64,000 nucleotides of DNA from positions 1-64,000 of the forward strand of contig LLCB01000056.1 of the NCBI GenBank assembly GCA_001414345.1, in the 5' to 3' direction. Made by a program: the position numbers and the translations under genes. Shown here one piece after another: positions 23,370 to 36,361 of this stretch. Source of the stretch: Hymenoscyphus infarciens. Lineage: Eukaryota > Ascomycota > Leotiomycetes > Helotiales > Helotiaceae. The notes below the pieces were generated by a model. That model saw only the letters and a list, made by a program, of their open reading frames with translations. It did no database searches and had not been told where the DNA came from. Within the stretch, counting starts at the first letter, position 1, and every line of letters starts with the position of its first letter.

Positions 23370-25886
23370 AAATACTAGATACTAATATAGAAGAAAAGGC
23401 TAAACTAGCCTTTTCTAACTATAGAAGAGTAGATAGCTATAAATAAGAGGTTTAGATAATATAAAGAGGTCTAAAAGCTATCTAAAAGCTGAATCTAAAA
23501 CCTTCTTAAATTAGATAAGATAAAATAATAACTACTAAAGCTTTATATATATAGTATATACTATATAATCTCGGCTATATAGGATAGTAGGCTATTATAT
23601 CTCTCTCTCTTAAAAAAGACTCGTTATAAGTCTTAGTATTCTCGTTATTAGAGCTAAATTAGAATACTAGATATTATTATTTTATTCGAAGACGTTAAAC
23701 GAGAGTTAGTTAGAGTCTAAATCGTAGGTAATCTAATTCGTAGAGACTTATTTATTAAATTTATTATAAGCGAGATGTCGGTTTTAAGTCTAAATTATAG
23801 CTAACCTAGTTTATAGATACTTGTAAATAGAGAATTCGTTCTAGTTATTCTATATTAAAACTAAGTATTCGCGTTCGCTAAAAGAGTAGAGATCTAATTC
23901 TATCTAAGCTATCTTATATATTAGAGGCTATTTAGAGTAGAGTTAGATATCGTTTAGTTATATAATAGTAATAGTAATAACTTAGCTAAGAGCTTATTTT
24001 AAGAGTATACTAATTCGTATCTGATTTAAAAAATTTAAATAAAAAAGAACTTCTAGCCTAGCTAAGAGTAAAAAGAAGTAAAGAATATAAAGAATAGAAG
24101 ACTTTATACTAGAGTTAGTAGAGTTTTAGCTAGTTAAATAAACTTAATACTAAATATTATCTTAATATCTAAAGTCTAGGATAATAAAGTACTACCTCGT
24201 TCTCTTTAGCGATTTAGGTCTAAACTAGAGTACTATAAGAACTTAATTATCTTCTTCTCTTTCTAATTCTACTTTAGAAGTAGTATTAATAGAAGATCTA
24301 CTATTAGATCGTAGAGAGTTTAGACTAGATAGAGAGGTATTTTTTTAAACTAAAGTACTAATTAAAAGTAACTTAGCGTTTTAGCGTATCTTCTTATCTA
24401 TAGCTAAAAGATCAGATACTATTTTAATAAAGTTATATTTCTAATATATCTTTCTTATAGTAGCTAAGTTTTAAAGCTATAGTATAATCTTCTCTTATAT
24501 AAAAAAGAACCTTTCTAATTCTTATATCTCTCTAAGTATAGCTATACTTAAAAAACAACTCTTAAAATTAGTAAAAGTATCTTTAGTATTATCTTATTCT
24601 ATTTATAAGAATCTAAAAGCGTTCTAAGTATTCTCTTTCTTATAACTAGTTAAAAAGTATATATCTAAAAGAGTAATTATATCTTCTTAATCTTTAAAAG
24701 TAAGAACTAATTCTAATCTATATCTAGGCTCTAGGTAGCTTCTAGCTAATCTAGTTATTATAACTTAAATAAGAGCTTTATAAGTTAGAAGTAAACTATA
24801 ATAGTCAGTATTTATAAGAAGTCTATCTTATACTAATATCTTCTATTATTAGTATATAGATAAGATACTATTATCTAAAGATTTAATCTTTTTACTTATC
24901 TTACTTTTTTATTAAGAGGTATTTATAACTTTTTTAGAACTAAGTTAAGTAGTCTATTAGAAGAAGGTATTAGAGACAGCGGTGGCCTATAGCTAAAAGA
25001 GGTCTAAATTAGAGCTTAGAAGCGAAGATAAGTGTAAATAAGAGTTAGATTAGAGAGAGTTCAAAAGCGAAGCGATTTATTAACTTTAAATTTCACTTAT
25101 TCTTTTTTCTAGCTTAGCTAGCTAATTTTCTATCTTTTATTCTTTTACTTCTAAAGCTTATATAACTATTTATATCTTATTTATATTTTAAAAAGTTCTA
25201 CTTATCTTTATTATTTCTTTAGAATCTTTTATTCTTTAGTATATAGTTATTATTTAAACGTTTTTTTAGAAAGAGAAGTATCTCTAGAAAGAGATTACTT
25301 AATATTATTTAGTAGAACTAAGTTTAATATTTTAATAATATTAGTAGAGAAGTAAAAAAGATAGATTTAGAAGCTCTTTTATAATAACTATATAGTCGAC
25401 TTCCTAAACCTTATAGAGTAGTCTCTATATAAAGAGAGTTATTAAAAACCTTAGAAACACTTAGTATATTCTATTTTCTTTAATATATTAAGTATATAAT
25501 TATACTAGCTATCTAATAGATACTAAACTCTAATATTACTAGCTATTTATAAGATCTCTAGAATCGTAGCTATTTAAGAATATTATCATTCTAGTCTAAA
25601 TCTAAGCTAAATTAAATTTAAAATAAAAGCGACGACGTACTTAAATAAGATTTTATAAATACTAGATAGAAGAGAAGAGCCTTTTCTAACTAATCTTTTC
25701 TAACTATAGAAGAGTAGACAGCTATATATAAGAGGTTTAGATAATATAAAAAGGTTTAAAAGCTATTTAAAAGCTAAATCCAAAGCTTTTCTAAATTAGA
25801 TAATATAAAATAATAACTACTAAAACCTTATATATATAGTATATACTATATAATCTCGGCTATATAAGATAGTAGACTATTATATA
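23370..25886. mobile_element. Candidate LTR retroelement flanked by about 230-bp direct repeats, RIP-mutated
   Basis: A segment at about 23370-23600 is repeated in the same orientation at about 25656-25886. Shared words include CTAACTATAGAAGAGTAGA, AAAATAATAACTACTAAA and TATAATCTCGGCTATATA. The 2.05 kb between them is CA/TG-depleted and has no recognisable polymerase or integrase, so the pair fits a short, non-autonomous LTR element or one decayed beyond recognition. No clear primer-binding site or target duplication was found. Confidence 0.6.
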
Positions 25887-28800
25887 AAGTATTTAAGTAT
25901 TTTCATAATATGTTTATTAAGATAGTTTTATTAATTATAAACTACTAATTTTATAGAAGACTAAAGATACTCTACTAAAATACTTATATAAGAGATAGAT
26001 AAAAGATTAAGAGCTATTTTATAAAGATTTAGATACGTCTTTTTTTAGATAGATTAAAGCTACTAATTAATAGTACTTTTACTAATATCTTAAGAGAGAA
26101 GAGTATAATATTAGAAAGCTTAGAATAAATAACATTAGTTACTTAGTACTAAAAAGAAGATAAAATAAAGTATAAAATAAGCTTAAAATAAGATTAAAAT
26201 ATATCTCTTTTACTTCTTTTTTTACTTAAATATTAGTTAAATAAATTAAGTATCTAGTTAGATACTACTAATCTAAGAATACTACTAGAAGATAAGAACT
26301 AAGAGTTAATATTTAACTCTATATTCTTTACTTAAGAGAATTAGTACTTATTATTCTATAATTTCTCTATAGTAGTATAAGCTAGTAATATCTAGTTAGC
26401 GACCTAGACTTTTTCTAAGTACTTCTATTTATAAGTAGAATAGAGTACTATAGTAATAGTATATATAGGTAATTTACTTATTAGATTATAATATTTAGAG
26501 ATCTTTTTCTATTTTTTTTAAATTAATAAGAGTAAAAAAGTATATAAAGAGATATACTTTTATAGAGTAAAGAAAGTAAATAAGAATTATTTTTATACTT
26601 AATCTTAGCTTTCTTAAAAAAAGAAAGAGTAAAGTCTATAACTAAGATAGCTTTATCTAAAGTTCTAGCTATATCTTTAATTATTAAAAGTAAGTACTTA
26701 AGAGTACTAAAAAAGAACTTTATCTAAGAGTTTAAATTAGCTAAGTTTCTTTACTTTTTAATAAAAGACATCTATATCTTTTTAAGTATAATCTAATTCT
26801 TCTTAATAACTATTATTTTAAAATTAAAGAAATTAATATCTTAAAAGTACTTTATCTTAAGTCTTAATTTATAAGCTCTTTTAATACTTTAATATTAGAA
26901 TATCTATTAAGTAGTATTAGCTTAAAATATAGTAATACTTCTTAAGAGTTTCTTAACTTCTCTATTGAATATAGTTAATCTATAAAGCTTTTTAATAAAG
27001 TTAAATAGATAATCTAGTAAATCTTTAGTAATAAAGTAGATTATCTAATTAATTATTTAATATATTAATTATCTCTTATTTAAAGTTAATCTACTTTTTA
27101 GAGACTATATCGCTAGTAGTAAAGTAGACAACGTAGAATTATAGATTACTTTTATCTAAGAAAAAGATAAGCTTTTAAAAGATAACGTTATTATTAGATA
27201 TATTCTCTATTAAAAAGTAACTAATCTTATCTTAAATACTTAAATTATAATTAGTATTTATTTTAGAATCTTAGAAGTAATTTTATATACTATAATCTTT
27301 AATTATTTTAAGTAAAAAAAAGTACTATATTCTTACTTATATAGTATTTCTTAATTTATTTTACTTTAAGTACTACTTCTACTAAATCGCTAAACTTTTT
27401 AATACTATAACTTATAAATTCTAAGATAAAAAGACTATTATTTAACTTCTATTTATTAATACTAATAGTAATCTTTAATTAGAATCTAGATAGATACTCT
27501 TTTATTTTATAAAACTTTTTTATACTACTACTTAATCTATTTAGTTAAAGTAGTATATAATTTAGAAATAATATCTCTAGTAAAGTTATTTATATATTAT
27601 ATAAGTATTTAAAAGATATTATATTAAGTAAAGTATATAAGAAGATTATATATAGTAATTAAATTAATAAATAATACTTTAAAATTATTAAGATTAATAG
27701 AAGAGTATTCGTTATTATTAGTAGAGAGAAGTATTTAGTAGCGTCTTTTATATAGAATTTACTATACTATATCTATAGCTTCTTTTATACTAATTTATCT
27801 CTTTTTAGTTACTTTTTAGTATAGAGTTTTAAATTTAATTTAGTATACTTTTAAAAAGTAAGTAGAGATAATTTTAGTATCTCTATTAATAGTATATTAC
27901 TTAGTATAATACTTCTACTACTATTTAATAGTTAGTATTAAATTAAAGATTAAGTAAGAGTACTTATATATAAGCTTTCTTATATTTCTTATTAATTATA
28001 TAATCCTAGATAGAGCTAGTATAAAAGCGTTTTAATACTCTTTTTTAGATATAAAAGACCTCTTAGAAGTCTAAATAGTAGATAGTATTATATTATTTAA
28101 AAGTAAAAAGAGTAAAAAAGTTATTTATAATATCTAAGCTAGTAAGTATAAAAATAGATAAAGTTAGTAGAGATTCTAGAAAAATATAAGACTAAGAGCT
28201 AGATACTAGAGAAGATATTATAAAATAGAGAAAAAGAAGATATATAAGTAATAATTAAAAGGTAAAAAGGTTAAAGTAATAGAAGAAACTAAAGTTATTA
28301 AACTTTTGAGATATTAGTAATAGAGAGATAAGTTATAATTTTTAGCTACTAAGATTAAAAAAGAAGTAAAAGTAATAAATAGATAAATAATTAAATAATT
28401 AAGATAGTAAAGATAAGACTTTTTAGAAGAAATTAGAAGGCTTTTAATATACTTTTTTAGTACTAAAAGTATATAGAATTACTATACTAAGTTAATACTA
28501 AGGTCCTAGCTATTAATTTAAGAATATTAGTACTATATTATTTAAAACTAAATTAATTCTCTAAAGTCTAATTTTTTTAAGACGCGATTAGAAATTATAT
28601 ATACTATAAAATTAAGTTTTAATTATAGTATTAGAAAGCCTTGATTTAAAGCTTTCTTTTAAGCTTTCTTTTAAGCTTATATATATATAAATTAGTTAAA
28701 AATCAAGTAAATAGAATTAAATTTAAATAAATAGAAAATCTTTTATAGAAATATATATAAATATTTACTAAAGTAGTAACTAAACTAAAACTTTTTATTA

Positions 28801-29540
28801 TTAATTTAGTTTATCTTTATTCTAAATTAAAGAGTAAGATTTAATAAGTTTAATAAACTAGTTTATATTATAATAGCTTTTAAACTTATATTATTATTAC
28901 TAGATTTATTTATAGTATTATTAAAGTTTAATATCTTATATAAGCTACTTTTATTAATATAAGCTATATAAGAAATTCTAAGGCTATTTCAGAAGCTATT
29001 AATATAATTATTTTTTTAAAGTACTCTATTTAATTAGATCTATAACTCTAGCTATTTAGATATATACTTTTTATATTATATATTATCTTATATAAGTCTG
29101 AAATATAAGACTAAAAATAAGTAGATTTAAAATCTAGAGTAAAAAGCTTGAATCTAATAGATTTAGTAATACTATAGTATTTATTCTACTATTAATTAAA
29201 ATAGTAATAATCTTAACTATAATATAATTTAATATTATTAGAATTATATAGTATAAATAGTATATATTAAACTCTATTTTCAACGATATCTCGTAGTAGT
29301 ATAATATTCCAGATACTACTAGTAACACTAGAGAATAGAGTAGAAGTATAGAGGTATTAGAAGAAACTAGTAGAGAAGAAGACCCGGGTAAAATAGATAG
29401 TTTCGATATTTGTTTTTCATAGTTTGTTTTCTACTTTCTTATTAAGCTTAGAAAATAGAGAAATTATAGTTTATTTATATTTATCTAATAATAAACATAG
29501 GCTATTACGACGCGTTAGATTAATATTAGAACGGGATATT
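25887..29540. other. AT-rich RIP-mutated DNA, unidentified transposon remnants
   Basis: Extremely AT-rich, CA/TG-depleted DNA with all frames closed. A lysine/arginine-rich stop-interrupted stretch on the plus strand at about 28090-28460 resembles in composition the basic C-termini of pogo-type transposases, but I could not find a motif that decides it. A short direct duplication around AAGCTTTCTTTTAAGCTT lies at 28650-28680. Confidence 0.4.
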
Positions 29541-32500
29541 TTTTTTTTATTTTTTTATTTTTTTATAATCAATAGTCTATTTATCCGCTTTAGCGGATAT
29601 ATAGACGTACTATTTAAGTCTAGTCTATAAATATAGTTACGAGCTATTAGCTTTATATCTAAGACTAATAAAAGAAAGATAAAAGAGACTTATAAATTAA
29701 AATAAATTAAGTAATCTAAACTCTAAGTATAACCTCTATCTCGACCTTGTCTTCTAATTCGATATATATATAGCGTTATAATATAATAGCTCTCTTAGAG
29801 GCTTAGTTAATATAGATAATAATCGTCTAAAAGTACTACTCTAGCTATTCTCTCTTATAATACCTCTTCTTTATAAGAGTAAATATAATTAAGTATATAC
29901 TACGAATTAATCTAAAAGACTACTTATAAGTATAAATAAAACTGTTTTTAGAATAAGTTTACTATTTAAGAGAAAGACTCTAGTATTACTAGCGTACTCT
30001 ACTCTTATATATTCTAATTAAAGGTCTTTAAAGGCTTTATAGTCTTTAAGTATATATTTAATAGTTTAGTATAATTAGTTATATTTATATTATAGGTTAT
30101 CTATTCTATTAATCTTATATTAGTATCTATTTAAGCTAATCTTCTTAGTTCTTATCTAGATTAGTACTAAAGATTCAGCCTTTATAAGGTTTTAGTATAG
30201 TTATTAAGTATAGTAAAATAGTAAGATTCTCTCTTTTATCTATCTTTTCTTATATAGTATACTAATATCTTTAATATTCTATTTTTAGTACTAAAGAGAT
30301 CTAGCTACTAAGTTAATTATTCTTTTATAAGAGGATAAGAGCTATAGAAGCTATACTATATACTACTCTAGAGCTTTAGATAAGCTCTTCTTCTTATTCT
30401 CTTTTAATTATTAACTAGTAGCTTATTTTATAAGCTTATTAGCTTTTTCGTTATCTAGAACACTTATATATACTAGGCTCTATTAAATCGTTATCTCTAC
30501 GTTCCTTCTTTTTAAGATACTATATAGCTAGTATATCTTTCTTAGAATAAATTACTTAAACTAGTTTCTAGGTCTCGTAGATAATATAATAGTAGCTTAG
30601 TTATTAGTAAAGATAATAAGCTTTTTTACTATATCTCCTCTTCTATTTACTATATAAAGAGCTATCTATATACTAATAAGCTTAGTTCTATAGACTATGA
30701 ACTAATTACTTAGTCTAATATCTACTTTATACGCCTACTCTCTATATAGTTTCTATATAGCTATACTAACTCGGTTATTAATATCGCTTCTATTTATAAA
30801 GACTTATATATATATAAAGCGAGACTGTTTTCGAATCTCGTTATACTCTCTTATAGCTGTCTCGGTGTCTAAAGCGATTTATATATTAGATAGTAACTAC
30901 TATAGTTTAGTAATAATTAAGATCTTTCTTTTAATTCTTTCTTATTATCGTTACTTAATTATTATTTATACCTTATACTTAAGTTTTTAAAGAGAGGAGA
31001 AGTAAGCTAAGTTATCTCTAATAGTTTCTCTCTCTTATAGTATTATAATACATATATATAGAGGTAATACTTTAATTTAGTTTATAGAAATTATACTAGT
31101 ATAATTTAACTAAATATTAATTAGAAGGAAATCTGTTTTAGCTTTAATAACTACTACTACTATAGTTTAGAAGGCTCTAGTCGCTATATATAGTGCTTTC
31201 TTTTAAAGAGTATTTAGTATTTAAATTATCTTCTTCTAATAGGTCTTTTAATCTTATACTATTAGGTTTAACATCTACTAAGTTAAGCTAGCGAATAAGA
31301 TTTAAGATATAATAATTACTTTTATAAGAGTAATTATATTACTTATTAAGATATCTTACGTTAACCTTACTATACTACTTAGTATCTAAATCGACTTCTT
31401 AATCTTAATCTTAATATATTCTATATACTTTATATTATTTAGTTTAGAGTCTAAGATAACTTCTAAGTATTAAGTATAAGATATAGCTTTAACGATCCTA
31501 CTCTATTCTAGATTAATAAGCTAGAATTCGTTATAAATACGCTTTTTATCTCTCTTATAAATAAAGTAGATAAGCTTATACTTAGTAGAAGCGAATACTA
31601 AGACGTGTTTTCGAGCCTAGTTATTAGTTTTATAATATATAATCTCTAGCTTTTAGATTATAGCTTCTATAGTATAGCTCTCTATAAGGAAGTATATATT
31701 ATTAATATATCTTATAAATAGATTATAGTCTCTACTAATATTAATAAGATCTATATTATAAAAGAGGTAGAGAATAGAGAAGAGAGAAGAGCTTTAAGAG
31801 ATACTAGTTATTACGTTATATATATCACTTATACCTTTAAATAGCTTAATCTAGGTAGTCTTCTTTATAAGATAGCTAGATATCTAATAAATAACTTCTA
31901 AGAGTAGGCCTCTTTTCTTTATATTATAGATTAGCCTCTTATATAACGTATAATTAAAGGCTTTTAAGATATTAAGTATAAGTAAGCTTATTACTTTTCT
32001 CTTTTTCTAAGCTAAGTATATTTTTTCAAGTAGAAGGTATATACTATACTTATATAATAATTACTTATAGTCTCTTATATATATTATTAGTAGTATAAAG
32101 TGTTTCTCTATATAATACTAGAACCTTTTAGTAAGTACTAAGTCTATAACTTTGCCTATTATATTTATAAGAGTAATAAAGTAGTATAATTTAGATTTAG
32201 TATACGTCTTCTTTCTAGGCTTACGTAAGACAATAGTAATAGACTTCTTAAACCTCTTTAAATAGTACTAAAGTTTTATAGACTTATTAAAGATATTAGT
32301 AAAGTATAAGAGAAGAATACTAGCTACTATTTAGATAACTCTATTTAGTATTATATCTTCTTCTAGAGCTTTATCTAGTAATGTCTCTTAGATTACTACT
32401 CTTACTTCGTATTCCTAAATAGAGGTTTAGAGCTCTTTAGAAGAGTAATATAAGTAAAAGTAGGTGTTTAAGAGATTAGGTTTAGAAAGAGATAAGAAGA

Positions 32501-33900
32501 AAGTTCGTTATAATATATCGACTTTTACTTATATAGAAGTAAAAGTAGAGGCTTAGGTAGCTATAAGCGTTTTCTTTTATTCTTAACTCTCTCTATAGCC
32601 TAGCTATAGAATTTATAGTTCTTTAAGAATACTATATATAGGAGTTTATAGTTAGTATACTTATAGATAGTTTTGTCTTCTACGTAGTTCTTAGTATTAT
32701 AGTTTATAATATAGAAGCTATACTTTTGCTTAGCTTTATATATATATACTATATAGTTATATTTATAGTAGTAGAGGTATTAGACGACTTAGGCCTTTTA
32801 ACTATACTATTATATAGACTTAAGAGCTTCTTTCTATACTACTTTACGTGTTTTAATATAAGTCTTAATAATCTCTATATTAAAGAATTCTACTATAATA
32901 GTATTAGTATTCTTTTCTAGCTTTTATTTAGAAAGCTATCTAATATCTAAGATCTCTTCTAAGCTCTAGATAAGAGTTAGATTAGAGGTATATAGCTTTT
33001 TAGCTATAGCTTTCTAGTCTCTTATATCTACTAATTTAATTAGTATTAAAGACACGACTACTCTCTATATTAGTACTAGGACTATAGCCTTCTTCTCTAG
33101 AAAGTCTATCTATTCTTCTCTATAGTATACTATCTTCTCTACTATTATAGAGTTACTAGCGTAGAGAAAGAAGTCTTCGCTATTTATTAGCCTAGTAGCT
33201 TCTATCTACTTTAGTATAGCTAGTGTCTTTATAGTAATATATACGCTATTATTATAATTATAGCTAGAGCACGTGCTAAGTACTATAGTAATAGCTTTAT
33301 TTGCTTACTATAGAAGCTTCTTAGATAGCTTTAGAAGGGCTTATAAGCGCTCTTTAGTAATACTATAGTTAATAAGTATATATATCTCTTTTGTAGCTAA
33401 GCTATTAAGAGTAGAGGCTTTTATAGTAGAAGAGAACACGTATATAGTAGGCTTAACACTATCGCTAGTACTTCTAGTAATAGACGTATAGGTTAGTATA
33501 TTAGTAGATATACTCTAGCTCTACTATTACTTTTAGACTCCTTTACCTTTACTTAGAAGCTTCTAGATTAACATATTTTAGTATATACTATAGACTTTAA
33601 AGTCTACCTAGAGTTACTAAATAGCCTATTATAGCTAGCTCTAATTATCTTATACTTCTAGTATAGAGAGGTATTTAATAACTAAATTAAGAAAGAGGAT
33701 TATAGTAGTATTAGACACTACTCTCTTCTTTCTTTTAACACTATAGTTACTATATATCTTAAGTTACTATACTTTAGCTAGGAGGTAATTACTATAAACG
33801 CGTCTATCTACGTCTTTCCTCTTAATAACGAGCTATATAGCTAAAGCTCTCGATGCTATTAGAGGAAGAAACTCTTAGGAATCGATTATAATTATCTATT
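29541..33900 (-). mobile_element. RIP-mutated Tad1-like LINE with reverse transcriptase and RNase H
   Basis: Read on the minus strand, about 32400 down to 31400 gives a non-LTR reverse transcriptase: GEDGIPN (from PG-DGIPN), SITIVLRKP, LINIIGKVIDLVLTKR, then LLEKIYLA, SSLFSILYLFYN and the catalytic-box relic YINNIYFL (from YIDD). Further on, about 30960 down to 30430 reads as RNase H: VHSLYRTKL, IFTNNQATI (from IFTDNQA-I), then SVLDNEKANKLIK, matching the family's PGNE-AD--AK. This order, RT followed by RNase H, is typical of Tad1/I-group LINEs of filamentous fungi. A T-rich tract at 29537-29570 on the plus strand may be the poly(A) end. The 5' part (about 32.5-33.9 kb) is stop-rich and its endonuclease or ORF1 was not resolved. 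Borders are approximate. Confidence 0.8.
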
Positions 33901-34031
33901 TATCGATATAGTATATAGTTATGGTTTTATTTCTAAAAAATCGATTTAGTTACGTAGAGATGTTTTTCAGAATAGAATATTCGCTCGATATTAGCGGAAG
34001 AATCTTACTATTTAAGCGAGTACTCCCTAGT

Positions 34032-34781
34032 ACAGCATTCTATATATACTAAAAGTCGGAAACGACTAAATCGTAAATCGTAAATTATAAATCGTAAATT
34101 ATACTTTTTATAACTATAAAATATAGTATCTTTTTAATTTCAGTTCTCTCTCTCTTCTTCTCTCTTTCTCTTCTCTCTCTCTCTCTTTATATTAAGACTA
34201 TTTATAGTAATTAATTAGAAAAGAGAATAATAATTATATATATATATAGTAGTAAAAGCATCTCTTTACTATTATATACTTATTCTCTATTACTTAATAC
34301 TTATATTATATTCTTCTTATTATTTTTAGATAAATAAGAGAGAAGAAAGAGAAAGAAGAGAAGAGAGAGAAGAGAGAAGTAAAGGGAATATTTACTTTAA
34401 ACTCTCTTTACTTATACTAGGAAAAACCTTCTCTTAGAATATTTACTTACCTCTTTACCTCTAACTTTCTCTTTTACTTACTTTACTCTTATTCTTCTCT
34501 TACTCTCTCTTATACTCTCTTAGTATATATAGTATATAGAAGAATAAGATAAGAGAGTAAGAGAGCAAGAGAGTAAGAGAGTAAGAGTATAAGAGTATAA
34601 GAGTATAAGAGTATATAAGTGTAAGAGTGTAAGAGAGTAAGAGTATAAGAGAGTAAGAGAATAGGATAATATAGTTTAAGATTTACTATATCTCTTAACT
34701 TTTGTAATTTACGATTTACGATTTATGATTTACGATTTGCGATTTAGTTGATTCCGGCTTTTGGTATATACGGGACGCCCT
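34032..34781. mobile_element. 750-bp TIR element, copy 1 (RIP-mutated)
   Basis: The left end (ACAGCATTCTA, later AAAAGTCGG and ACTAAATCGTAAATCG) and right end (CGATTTAGTTGATTCCGG, GGGACGCCCT) are inverted complements apart from transitions. Subterminal tandem ATCGTAAATCGTAAAT words and a purine-rich AGAGTAAGAG array at 34545-34665 fill the inside. Flanks CCCTAGT and ACCTGGT could be a mutated target duplication. The same family, in opposite orientation and less mutated, is at 48907-49573. There is no ORF, so it is non-autonomous. Confidence 0.8.
34545..34665. repeat. AGAGTAAG / AGAGTATA tandem array inside TIR element copy 1
   Basis: Imperfect tandem units of about 8 bp based on AGAGTAAG and AGAGTATA. 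A matching GAGAGTGAGGGAGTG-type array occurs at 49100-49180 in the other copy of the element. Confidence 0.8.
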
Positions 34782-35615
34782 ACCTGGTGAGAGTACGATG
34801 AAGCGAATCGCATTTTCAATAGGTGAAAGCAGCCGTAAGAAAAATTATCACGCCGTGTCCTTGAGTGACTTGAGATTTATTAGCTGGGGAAGTTGGCAGA
34901 CGCATGCGCTCAACAAAGGTATGATAAATTAGGAATCCCGAGGTCGCCCGCACCTCAAAAATCGGTTTAACTCTAGTCGTCAAGCTTCTGTTTGCCCGCT
35001 TGACGGATCATTGAAATCTTATAAAATCTGTAGAAAGGTCGCTAGCAAAACTTGAGTTACATAAAGCGGTCAATGTGGCTACTCCCAATCACTAAACTCC
35101 TGATTCCCGGTCAAGCTTTGCCTCCTCTTAACCTCCCAAATGAGTAATTTTTCTCGTTTTGTAGCCTATCGCAAAAACTTTCAAGAACTAACAAAGTCCA
35201 CTTCACTAGCCTCTCGGCAAATCTCGATTGCTAAAATAGCAGATGCCTTTAGTTTGTCAGGCGATACCGAAAAGTTTACTATCTTTTGACAAAGTGTACT
35301 TCACTGAAGCATAAAGTGCTAAAAGTAAACCAAGTGTAATACTCTACTTGTCCATGTCCAATGTGTCACATTGTTTTCGTGACAACTTGAGCGCTAAACT
35401 TACGTCGCTGAAATAATACTTAAAAACCATCATCTCATTCCACGTCTTGCTTCAAGACCAAAAACACAAGTTCTTTTGAAAAGCATGTTATACAATCAAT
35501 TATTACATCTCCCCCAAAATATATCCAGTACCCCTTTTCTCCCCGGGTCTGTAAACCAAACTCACTCGTCCTCCCGTTAGAAACAAAGCTACAAAACACC
35601 ACCAACCGCACCCCC
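34782..35615. other. Normal-composition intergenic DNA
   Basis: No ORF of note, no RNA gene and no repeat recognised. The right part is presumably the 3' flank of the minus-strand secreted-protein gene that ends at 35616. Confidence 0.5.
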
Positions 35616-36226
35616 CTAAGTGCCAGTCACTCCCCCAACAGTACCAGCAACATGACCAACCGTACTTCCAACCGTACTCCCCACGCCCCCGACCGTAGAA
35701 CCAACAGCCGATGCAACGAGGTCCGGTGCTCCCCCTACGACTCCGGATGCGGTATTAGTTACTCCTCCGACTGTTGAGCCTACACCACCGACTACGCCCC
35801 CAACGAGGTTTGGTGCTCCCTTTACGACTGCGGTTGCGGTATGGACTGCTCCTCCCACTGTTGAGCCTACACCACCAACTACACCCCCAACGAGGTTCGG
35901 TACTCCCTCTACAACTCCGGCTGCGGTATTGGCTACTCCGCCAACTGTTGCGCCTACACCATCGACTTTCGAGCCAACAGCTGAGGTAACGGGGTTTAGG
36001 ACGCCGGTGAGGGTTCCGGTTGCGGCTGAGGTGATGGGATTTAGGGCTCCGGGTTGGGACTGTTGTGTGTTAGGGATTTTGATTTTGCATGGGATGGATG
36101 GGATGGATTATGTCAAAGGAAAAGGTAGAGTAAAATGAGAAGGGGAAAGAGGGTGCTTACAGATGTAGGAAGAGGAGCAGCGAAGACAGCTGGGAGGAGG
36201 AAAAAGATTGCGGATGAGAACTGCAT
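35616..36226 (-). CDS. Small secreted Gly/Val/Thr-repeat protein
   Basis: There are two exons on the minus strand, 36226-36161 and 36059-35616. The 101-bp intron has donor GTAAGC and acceptor ACAACAG. The joined frame is 510 nt, giving 169 residues. Residues 1-17 (MQFSSAIFFLLPAVFAA) form a clear signal peptide, followed by PLPTS. The mature part is built from degenerate repeats of the type GVVGGVGSTVGGV, each often led by GAPNLV or GVPNLV, ending TVGGVTGT. There are no cysteines after the signal and no known enzyme motif. Low-complexity Gly/Val proteins of this kind occur as fungal cell-wall or surface proteins; that role is inference. The repeat units are close to identical at DNA level, suggesting recent expansion. 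The start is supported by the signal peptide; upstream in-frame ATGs would precede it with unlikely sequence. Confidence 0.82.
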
Positions 36227-36297
36227 TTTGAATATGTATTTGGATGATCTAGCCTGATAATTGAAGGCGTGGATTAAGGAAAGGTAATGAATGATAA

Positions 36298-36352
36298 GTG
36301 AGTGAATGAGTGAATGAGTGACTGAGTGAATGAGTGACTGAGTGAATGAGTA
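36298..36352. repeat. GAGTGAAT / GAGTGACT minisatellite
   Basis: About six tandem 8-bp units (GAGTGAAT, GAGTGACT) lie just upstream of the secreted-protein gene, in its likely 5' leader or promoter. Confidence 0.85.
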
Positions 36353-36361
36353 GAGAAACAA

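Noticed and set aside
28090..28500. Possible pogo-type transposase C-terminus with a zinc-knuckle-like end
   Set aside because: The cysteine pattern could not be read convincingly through the mutations, so it was left as unidentified.
29424..29630. Hydrophobic 68-codon frame in the AT-rich block
   Set aside because: T-rich RIP-mutated DNA produces Phe/Leu/Ile-rich frames by chance; a mitochondrial insertion was considered, but CA/TG depletion explains the composition better.
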